Shown in pieces: positions 6,368 through 12,211 of a DNA stretch of 15,278 nucleotides; the stretch's first letter is position 1, and each line of letters starts with the position of its first letter. The notes under the pieces were generated by a model that was not told the DNA's origin, searched no databases, and saw only the letters and a program-made list of their open reading frames with translations. This DNA is from JABDLF01 sp041609715 (GTDB lineage: Bacteria; Pseudomonadota; Gammaproteobacteria; Steroidobacterales; JABDLF01). Made by a program: the position numbers and the translations under genes. The stretch is taken from NCBI GenBank assembly GCA_041609715.1, contig JBFIQI010000050.1, positions 1-15,278 on the forward strand, read 5' to 3'.

Positions 6368-9300
6368 TTACGGCCGGAACTGCTGCCTGACGGTAGTCAG
6401 TTCGTAATCGATGGCCGAGGCGGTCGGATTCTTCACTTCGATTGTGAAGTCACCGATCAGCAATGGCGAGACCATGACCATGGCTCCGTCTGCGGTGGGC
6501 AAGGAGGTGGCCACCACGAGGCCGCTGGAATCGACGATATCGATAACCAGCATGCTGGCGAGTTCGCCCCGCACTGCGGCGATCAGCATCACCGTGTCGG
6601 CGTCCACCGCGGCAGCAAAGCTGCTCGAGCTGCCGCCTTCGGTCTTCGCTGACTGGCTCTGAACCTCGTCGTTGGTCGACTGGTTGTCGAAGTCATCTTC
6701 GATGCCGTCGTTGTCATCGTCGGAGTCTTCGTCATCGGGTATCCCGTCGTTGTCATCGTCGCTGTCCGCGTCATCGCGAACACCGTCGTTGTCATCGTCG
6801 GAGTCCTCGTCGTCTGAACGACTGTCATCGTCGAAATTATCGTCATCGCCCTTGTGCACCTTGACGGTTACGGTCGCCGAATCCGAGCCACCGCGGCCAT
6901 CGCTGATGGTGTAGGTGAAGGCATCGGTTCCCTTGAAGCCGCTGTCGGGCGTATAGGTAATGGTGCCGTCCGGGTTATTGACTGCGCTGCCGTTGGAAGG
7001 CGGTGTGATCTGGGTGATCTCCAGGCTGTCGCCATCGGGATCGCTGTCATTGGCCAACACCGATATGACCACTGGCGTATCGCGAGAGGTCCTGGTGTTG
7101 TCATCGACGGCTACCGGCGGCTGGTTCTGAGCCACCTCGTTGACAGTCACGGTCACCGTCGCCGAATCTGTCCCACCGTTGCCATCGCTGATGGTGTAGG
7201 TGAAAGAGTCGATGCCGCTGAAGCCGGCATTCGGCGTGTAGGTGACCGTTTGTGCGTCATTGGTCACCGTGCCGTTGGCCGGCTTGGACGTGCCCGTAAT
7301 GCTGAGCGTATCGCCATCCGCATCGGTGTCCGCAACGGCGCCAGGCGTGCTGCCACCGACCACGTCGATGACGACTGCCTCATCCTGGTTGGTGGTGGCA
7401 GTGTCGTCATTGGCGACCGGAGCCGTGTTTTCGTCCACGACGCAATTTTCAACACCAAAGACTTCATAGGCACCGAAACCAACGAGGCTGTCCGGCATGT
7501 TGTCCGGAGTCAATGTAACCGCGCCCAGGTTAAAGCGCGCCCGGATTACAAAGTCCTTAAGCAGATCTCCGGCATTTGGGGCACCGATTGCCGCACGCGG
7601 CACCACGATGCGAATGATGTTGTCGGCGAACAGCCCACTTGCCGGTTCTGCCGGCGTACCCGGAGAAGTTAGCGGATTCGAAGCGCTGCCGGTGCCATAG
7701 GAGAACCTGGGCGTGCTGGCCTGGGTGTCCATGCGAACCCAGTATTCGTTGTCTGCTGCATCCTTGAAGTGGATCGGGTAGTAGGCGTTCGGCGGTACAT
7801 CATTGCTCTGTACGGTGAGCACAAAGGCAATGTTTCCGGCCCCGATTTCAGGTGCTTCCGAAATTCCCAGGCGGTGCATGTCGTAATGCTCCTGACCCAC
7901 CGGTGACGTGGTGTCGCCCTCGGCGTCGGTGAGCACGGTTACGCCCATAAAGTCGCAAGGACTTTCATCGGGATCAACGGTTCCTACGCCCGCAAACACG
8001 TCCAGGAAGCCGCCGGCTTCACAGCCTGGCTTCATACGGCTGCTGCCAACGGCATTCGAAGCGAATACGCGGTAAGCGGCATTGACATCCGCAGAACCAA
8101 CATCCGTATAGCTGCGTGCCTCGGGCGGCAGGTTGACCGACAGGCCACCTGGTCCTTCGACGGTGTAGCCGGTAATGGCATTACCGCCATCTCCGGGTGC
8201 TTCCCACTTAAGGGTCACATCGGTACCGTCGGTGGTGGCTGTGGCCAGCGGCCAATCCGGCTGACCGGAACGCTCGGCATCATATGCCGCGAACAAACCC
8301 CTGGGGCTCTTGAGACGAGCGATGGTGGCCAGATTGTTCAGCGTATTGATATTGGGATCGGTCACGCAGGCACCGGTGCAGCCATCGGCATAGATGACCA
8401 CCGGTCGGCCGCGTTTGTCGATCTGGATGTCATTGAAGTCCAGCAGGTTGCGGGTGCCATTGTCGCAGCCGCCGAAGCCGCCGCCACAGATGGTGCCGCG
8501 CTGAACCGGATCATTGGGGTCGACCTTGGTGGTGGTCCAGGTGGCGCCACCATCAAAAGTCATCGCTACGTACATGTGCCAGGTGGCCGGGTAGGTTGGA
8601 TCGTCACCGACAGCGCCCGGTGTGGTGCTGCCGAGGAAGGCATAGGCAGCCCGGTCGTCGTCGCCGGCAATCATTTCGGGGAAAGCCGTGCTCTTGATGC
8701 CGAACTGGGCGCCCACGTCGGTAATGTTGTACCAGGTTTCGCCCTTGTCATCGGAAACCGCCGCGTAGGCCTTGCCGCTGTTGTCATAGCCAAAGTAAAC
8801 ACGGCCATGTGGGACCACATCACCTCGCCCGATACCCACCGAGGGATCGGAGGAGCTGGAGCCGGAGTTCGGCACAGTCCGCACCGACCAGGTCTGGTTG
8901 TTGTCCTCGGTGACCGCGACGCCCTGCTCACCGGAGCAGTTCGAGTTGGGCACATAGGCGGTGCCGTCAACCGGTGAGACATCTACATGGCCATGCAGAC
9001 CGCCGCACTGGGTCAGGTTGTACATGGGCACCGCGGCGCCAAAGGTCACGCCGCCGTCGGTTGAAAGACCGCATTGTGCGATAGCGATATCCTGAGAGCA
9101 GTAGTACATGCCATGACCCCAGCCGCTGGGGTTGTTGCTATTGGCATAAGTCGGGTTGTTGTTCTGCAGGATGGAATAAAGCGGCTCCGCAAGGCGGCCG
9201 CCGCCGACGGTCTGGTGATCCACACCGGAGTTGATGCCGGCACCCTGGCTCGGGCCCCAGTTTTCCCCGTCGTCATCGGACAGACCCAGCAGCGAGGTCT

Positions 9301-10138
9301 TGCCTGCCAACTGGGAAGAAGCCGTGCGGCCGGTGATGTGGTCGGTGAATATAATGGGGTCGAGGGAGGTCACATGCCAGGGCACGTTACGCTCCACCCA
9401 TTCGCCTTTGTCGGCGCTGTTGGGGCCATCGAGATAGGTAGCCGGAGCCGTGCAGTCATTCGGCCGGATGCGCAGGGTGTCGAGGCCCGAGATATACATG
9501 ATCGCGCCGCCGTTATCCCCACCGACGGTGCCGTCGGCAGGCTCACTGGTCCAGTTGATGCCGGCTCCGGGCTCGCCAAAGGCGTGACCATTGGGGTCGG
9601 CGTAGGTATAGAACTCGACCTGTTCAGAACCGGGGTTGCTGACGACCGGTTCGATTTCCTGAAGGGTCGCGACTGCGGAATAGCCTAGCGGAGCGGCATA
9701 GGGTGAAGCGGCGACCGTGTACACGCTGGGATTGGGATTCGTCGATGTAAACGAGACAAATTCAGCCGACCCCGGCGCGTTACCGGAGCTGCCAACAACG
9801 CCGCCCGTGGAATCGTAAACCTGCACATCCCAGTCATCAGCGCCGATGGGTTGCAGCGTGATGTTGACGATGTAGCTGGTGAGACCGTCCGGGTCAACGG
9901 TGAGCGTGTAGTTGTCGCAAGCAGGGTCGCTGGGGCCGCCACAGGTGGCAGACGCGGTCGGCGTCATGCCAGCCTGTCCGTCCCATTGTGGGCTGCTTGT
10001 AGGTGACACCGTGCCGCTGGAGGGCGAGGCGGCGTGCGCCGATGACAACGGCAGGCCGGCGGCGATCACCAGCATGCTGGCAATCGACAACAGCGAGCGC
10101 CCCCTGCGTGTCATGTGGTCGAAAAGTCTGAGTTTCAT
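6368..10138 (-). CDS. Large secreted multidomain protein: Asp-box propeller, FN3, cadherin-like domains, calcium repeats
   Basis: The 1256-residue protein starts with a Sec signal peptide (basic n-region, hydrophobic core 16-30, likely cleavage after AHA at 34-36). A PPC-like beta domain follows (about 60-165, preceded by the Cys pair 66 and 74). The propeller region 250-560 carries five Asp-box motifs: SDDDGENW 287-294, STDGGVTF 359-366, TEDNNQTW 410-417, SDDKGETW 462-469 and TFDGGATW 527-534, as in sialidase-like beta-propellers. Then come an FN3 domain (about 626-700), an unrecognised beta-rich domain (730-895), two cadherin-like/tandem Ig domains (905-999 and 1007-1094), thrombospondin type-3 calcium repeats (1112-1150) and a C-terminal PPC-like domain (1172-1250). 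No sialidase catalytic set, LPXTG or PEP-CTERM anchor is seen, so binding or adhesion is more likely than catalysis. The ATG at 10138 is chosen because of GGGAG 8 bases upstream and the signal peptide right after it. Confidence 0.9.
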   Translation of the reverse strand: MKLRLFDHMTRRGRSLLSIASMLVIAAGLPLSSAHAASPSSGTVSPTSSPQWDGQAGMTPTASATCGGPSDPACDNYTLTVDPDGLTSYIVNITLQPIGADDWDVQVYDSTGGVVGSSGNAPGSAEFVSFTSTNPNPSVYTVAASPYAAPLGYSAVATLQEIEPVVSNPGSEQVEFYTYADPNGHAFGEPGAGINWTSEPADGTVGGDNGGAIMYISGLDTLRIRPNDCTAPATYLDGPNSADKGEWVERNVPWHVTSLDPIIFTDHITGRTASSQLAGKTSLLGLSDDDGENWGPSQGAGINSGVDHQTVGGGRLAEPLYSILQNNNPTYANSNNPSGWGHGMYYCSQDIAIAQCGLSTDGGVTFGAAVPMYNLTQCGGLHGHVDVSPVDGTAYVPNSNCSGEQGVAVTEDNNQTWSVRTVPNSGSSSSDPSVGIGRGDVVPHGRVYFGYDNSGKAYAAVSDDKGETWYNITDVGAQFGIKSTAFPEMIAGDDDRAAYAFLGSTTPGAVGDDPTYPATWHMYVAMTFDGGATWTTTKVDPNDPVQRGTICGGGFGGCDNGTRNLLDFNDIQIDKRGRPVVIYADGCTGACVTDPNINTLNNLATIARLKSPRGLFAAYDAERSGQPDWPLATATTDGTDVTLKWEAPGDGGNAITGYTVEGPGGLSVNLPPEARSYTDVGSADVNAAYRVFASNAVGSSRMKPGCEAGGFLDVFAGVGTVDPDESPCDFMGVTVLTDAEGDTTSPVGQEHYDMHRLGISEAPEIGAGNIAFVLTVQSNDVPPNAYYPIHFKDAADNEYWVRMDTQASTPRFSYGTGSASNPLTSPGTPAEPASGLFADNIIRIVVPRAAIGAPNAGDLLKDFVIRARFNLGAVTLTPDNMPDSLVGFGAYEVFGVENCVVDENTAPVANDDTATTNQDEAVVIDVVGGSTPGAVADTDADGDTLSITGTSKPANGTVTNDAQTVTYTPNAGFSGIDSFTYTISDGNGGTDSATVTVTVNEVAQNQPPVAVDDNTRTSRDTPVVISVLANDSDPDGDSLEITQITPPSNGSAVNNPDGTITYTPDSGFKGTDAFTYTISDGRGGSDSATVTVKVHKGDDDNFDDDSRSDDEDSDDDNDGVRDDADSDDDNDGIPDDEDSDDDNDGIEDDFDNQSTNDEVQSQSAKTEGGSSSSFAAAVDADTVMLIAAVRGELASMLVIDIVDSSGLVVATSLPTADGAMVMVSPLLIGDFTIEVKNPTASAIDYELTTVRQQFRP
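6689..6805 (-). repeat. Three tandem 39-bp repeats coding Asp-rich calcium-binding repeats
   Basis: The 18-base core CCGTCGTTGTCATCGTCG (as read on the + strand) recurs at 6705, 6744 and 6783, an exact 39-base period. Each unit codes a 13-residue repeat of the form DSDDDNDG followed by five variable residues (such as VRDDA, IPDDE, IEDDF). This is the thrombospondin type-3 pattern, which binds calcium and usually forms a stiff linker. Confidence 0.9.
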
Positions 10139-10150
10139 TGGTTTCTCCCG

Positions 10151-10167
10151 AAGTGCTTGGAGCACTT
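10151..10167 (-). other. Hairpin just upstream of the ribosome binding site
   Basis: AAGTGCT and AGCACTT form a perfect 7-bp stem with a 3-base loop. In the - strand mRNA the hairpin ends directly before CGGGAG, the Shine-Dalgarno region of the secreted-protein gene, so it could stabilise the leader or influence ribosome access. Confidence 0.55.
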
Positions 10168-10207
10168 TGCTGTTTCTGAGTCTGGGCGAGCCGTCCTGGC
10201 CCTTTTT

Positions 10208-10247
10208 GCAGTGGATCCGCCTTGTTCTGGCAGCCTTGATCCACTGC
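10208..10247 (-). other. 10-bp perfect inverted repeat in the leader
   Basis: GCAGTGGATC at 10208-10217 and GATCCACTGC at 10238-10247 are perfect complements separated by 20 bases. In the - strand transcript they would form a stem-loop about 70 bases before the start codon, followed by AAAAAGG. It is not a terminator; it may be an mRNA structure or an operator. Confidence 0.55.
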
Positions 10248-10310
10248 GGCCGTCTCCAGTAGGGATGGGTGCGAGCAGCTTGGCGGTTCACCAAGATCAA
10301 AAACAGAGGG

Positions 10311-10344
10311 ATGAATACCCATTCAGGGTGGGGGAAAATACCCA
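10311..10344 (-). promoter_or_regulatory. Shared 34-bp upstream element, copy 1
   Basis: This segment aligns without gaps to 12139-12172 with 26 of 34 bases identical. It contains the near-dyad TGGGGG-AAAA-TACCCA (10329-10344) and the blocks ATGAA and ACCCAT. It lies 172 bases before the start codon of the large secreted protein. The five-base mismatch block in the middle and conserved outer blocks look like two protein-binding sites with a free spacer. Confidence 0.6.
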
Positions 10345-10376
10345 CGTGCGCTGCAGCAACTCAGCGCTCAGGCACG

Positions 10377-10400
10377 ACCCCGGGTTAGTCTGGCCGGGGT
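10377..10400. other. 7-bp inverted repeat ACCCCGG/CCGGGGT
   Basis: ACCCCGG at 10377-10383 and CCGGGGT at 10394-10400 are perfect complements around a 10-base loop, 33 bases upstream (on the - strand) of the shared element. It could be an extra operator or a factor-independent-like hairpin after the lipoprotein gene, but no T-run follows. Confidence 0.35.
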
Positions 10401-10554
10401 AAGACTCGCGGGCAAAAATGGCCTGGCTACGCGGACGCTGCCGACAGCGACCCCGGTACAGGCTGCTTACGAAGTAGCGATGAAGTTTCAGCAAGCCGAC
10501 AACAGGTGCCGGGGCTGACCGCCACTGGCCGGTCCTGAGTCACGCATCTGGATG

Positions 10555-11994
10555 CTATTGCCTGAAAGTAGTCTGACCGAGGCGCGCGATGAATACGTCG
10601 GTCTTGCCGCGCTTTGCGAGTGGTTCGACACCGCTGATTGCGAGATCGATTTCTTTGTTGAAAAAGCCCGCAACGGCCACATCGCCGTAATCGAGCGCCG
10701 TCACCGCAAACAGCATTTCCACACCGTCACCGCCGGCGCTGATGGCATCGACCAGCTCACCCTCGGTGGAAATTTCGGCGAGAAAAGCGTCCGAGTTACC
10801 GGGACCTGCGGAACGCAGCTCGAAAATATCGCTGCCAGGATCAAAGTCCGCTTTATGCTCGAAATGTCCGGTCAACAGCAGGGTTTCATTCTTCGACCAT
10901 GTGGCATCGAAAGCCTCATCGATTTGTTCACCGCCGATACGCCTGGCCCAGCGCTGTGCGCCGCCGGGGCCGAAGCTGATCATGAAAATGTCGCGGCTGC
11001 CGGCGCTTTCCAGTTGCATGCCATTCGGCGTGATCACCGTCTGTTGAAACCCGCCGACCATGTAGATATTGCCGCTGCTGTCTGCAGCCAGCCCGCTTAC
11101 GTTCTCGCGGTTCGCCCCGGTTATGCTGCGGGCCCAGATGCTTTCACCCATTGAGTTGAATGCCAGGATATAGGCGTCGTCAGCCTTTCCGAGGGCGATC
11201 AGGCGTGATCCCGGCTCTCCATCGATCTGGCCCTGGCCTGAGAAAGTACCGCCAACATACACATTGCCTTCGGCGTCGCTGGTTACCCGGCTGGCCTCGT
11301 CGCGTCCCGAACCGCCAAATGACCTGATCCACAGGGGATTGCCATCACCATCCAGCTTCATTACGAAGGCATCCCGGTTACCGGCGCTGACGACCTTGCG
11401 GGTCTTGTCGCCGATCCTCGCCAGCATAACGTCCTGAAAGCTGCCTGCCAGCAGGATTTCGCCGGCCGGGTTGACCGACAGCGAATTGCCGCTGTCCGCC
11501 AGTCTGCCACCAAAACTGGTGGTCCAGACGGCTTTTCCTGCAGCATCTATGCGGCTCAGGAAGATTTCGGGGTTGTTGTCAGCAGTGAGGGTTTGGGCCT
11601 TGCCGGCACCGAAATCGCTGCCGAAATATCCGGTAATCACGACGTCACCGTTTGGCAGCGCGGCGATGGCGCGAGGCTCGTCACCGATACGGGCGCCAAA
11701 CTGCGTGGCAAAACTGAGCCGCCCATGCTGGTCATGACAAGCCAGGAAAATGTCCTGTATGTTTTCGGCCGAAAGCCGTTTTTTATCGTTTTCACTGCCA
11801 AACTCGGCATCGTTATAAAACGTTCCTACGCTGCACAGGCGGCCATCAGCGGTGGCTGTGATATCGAACACGATTTCCGGGCCCAGCCCTCCGACCTGCG
11901 CGATCCAAGATTCATTCGCATCGCGTGTTTTTGCACTACAAGCCGCAATAAGTACGCCGAGTAAAAGCACACAGGTAATACGGGCGTTTTTCAC
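10555..11994 (-). CDS. Seven-repeat beta-propeller lipoprotein (SBBP-like repeats)
   Basis: The 479-residue protein is a predicted lipoprotein: a hydrophobic signal ends with the lipobox IAAC, Cys19, and the Ser at +2 favours outer-membrane sorting. The rest consists of seven repeats of about 64 residues, each starting with a W-[IAT]-x-S-FGG-like strand and containing a [DN]-x-G-[ND]-[VI] turn and a [VL]-x-G-x-F strand. Repeats begin near residues 28, 93, 156, 220, 285, 347 and 414. This matches SBBP-type beta-propeller repeats, and seven copies would close a seven-bladed propeller. No catalytic motif is seen; a binding or scaffold role at the cell surface or in the periplasm is inferred. The GTG at 11994 is preceded by GGAGG at 12002-12006 with 7 bases between, and the signal sequence starts there, whereas the upstream in-frame residues do not look like a protein. 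It precedes the large secreted protein gene in the same orientation. Confidence 0.92.
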   Translation of the reverse strand: MKNARITCVLLLGVLIAACSAKTRDANESWIAQVGGLGPEIVFDITATADGRLCSVGTFYNDAEFGSENDKKRLSAENIQDIFLACHDQHGRLSFATQFGARIGDEPRAIAALPNGDVVITGYFGSDFGAGKAQTLTADNNPEIFLSRIDAAGKAVWTTSFGGRLADSGNSLSVNPAGEILLAGSFQDVMLARIGDKTRKVVSAGNRDAFVMKLDGDGNPLWIRSFGGSGRDEASRVTSDAEGNVYVGGTFSGQGQIDGEPGSRLIALGKADDAYILAFNSMGESIWARSITGANRENVSGLAADSSGNIYMVGGFQQTVITPNGMQLESAGSRDIFMISFGPGGAQRWARRIGGEQIDEAFDATWSKNETLLLTGHFEHKADFDPGSDIFELRSAGPGNSDAFLAEISTEGELVDAISAGGDGVEMLFAVTALDYGDVAVAGFFNKEIDLAISGVEPLAKRGKTDVFIARLGQTTFRQ

Positions 11995-12001
11995 TTTGTA
12001 G

Positions 12002-12006
12002 CCTCC
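12002..12006 (-). promoter_or_regulatory. Ribosome binding site deciding a GTG start
   Basis: GGAGG on the - strand lies 7 bases before GTG at 11994. It decides the start of the propeller lipoprotein in favour of this GTG over an in-frame ATG at 12150, which has no such site and overlaps the shared upstream element. Confidence 0.85.
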
Positions 12007-12138
12007 AGTTTCTGTGACGCGAGGACATCCCGCGGGCGTTTGTATCGATTGCTGCAGCTGCGCGGGAACACCAGGAAACCCCGCAAAGGGCTCATCGTGG
12101 AATGAGAATGGCGCATTGATAACGCCGAACCAAGGGGT

Positions 12139-12172
12139 ATGAACACCCATAAGCTGTGGGGGAAAACCCCCA
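12139..12172 (-). promoter_or_regulatory. Shared 34-bp upstream element, copy 2
   Basis: This copy holds two clean dyads: TGGGGG-AAAA-CCCCCA at 12157-12172, a perfect 6-bp inverted repeat, and GGGT-ATGAAC-ACCC at 12135-12148. Their centres are about 23 bp apart, roughly two helical turns. It lies 144 bases before the GTG of the propeller lipoprotein and 39 bases after the E1 stop codon. On the - strand a weak TTGGTT, 17 bases, CATTCT promoter-like pair follows directly, a position suited to an activator. Confidence 0.62.
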
Positions 12173-12211
12173 GCAGCCCCTGCAACGCCAGCCGAGTCGC
12201 CGCTCTTCTAA

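Larger units (their letters stand above)
10139..10554. other. 416-base non-coding region with structured leader
   Basis: No convincing gene lies here; short open frames have no ribosome binding site or recognisable product. Reading toward the secreted-protein gene (- strand), it holds an inverted repeat at 10377-10400, the shared 34-bp element at 10311-10344, a long inverted repeat at 10208-10247, a short hairpin at 10151-10167 and the Shine-Dalgarno sequence beside the start codon. It presumably contains the promoter and a leader of up to about 170 bases. No U-tract terminator for the upstream lipoprotein gene is visible. Confidence 0.75.

Noticed and set aside
6689..6805. Regular 39-bp repeats as a CRISPR array
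   Set aside because: The repeats are contiguous, in frame and code for Asp-rich calcium repeats; there are no unique spacers and no cas genes.
6854..7672. A 272-codon open frame on the + strand opposite the cadherin-like domains
   Set aside because: Antisense shadow; the repeated peptides in it only mirror the repeated domains on the other strand.
10139..10345. In-frame N-terminal extension of the large secreted protein, starting at 10345
   Set aside because: The signal peptide and Shine-Dalgarno sequence fit the ATG at 10138. The extension runs through inverted repeats and the shared element and does not look like protein.
10510..10540. GACCGCC/GGCCGGTC imperfect hairpin as terminator of the propeller lipoprotein gene
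   Set aside because: The stem is bulged and no U-run follows on the - strand, so the evidence is too weak.
12157..12172. GGGGG-TTTT-CCCCC hairpin as terminator of the E1 gene
   Set aside because: No U-run follows on the - strand, and a related sequence sits at a matching place before the other propeller gene, which suits a regulatory site better.
11995..12185. Similar short peptides (GVFPHSLWVFIPL and GIFPHPEWVFIPL) read from the two shared elements, suggesting a conserved small protein
   Set aside because: The similarity follows from the DNA element. The peptide frame joins the downstream gene in one copy but not in the other, and mismatches cluster in one block rather than at third codon positions.
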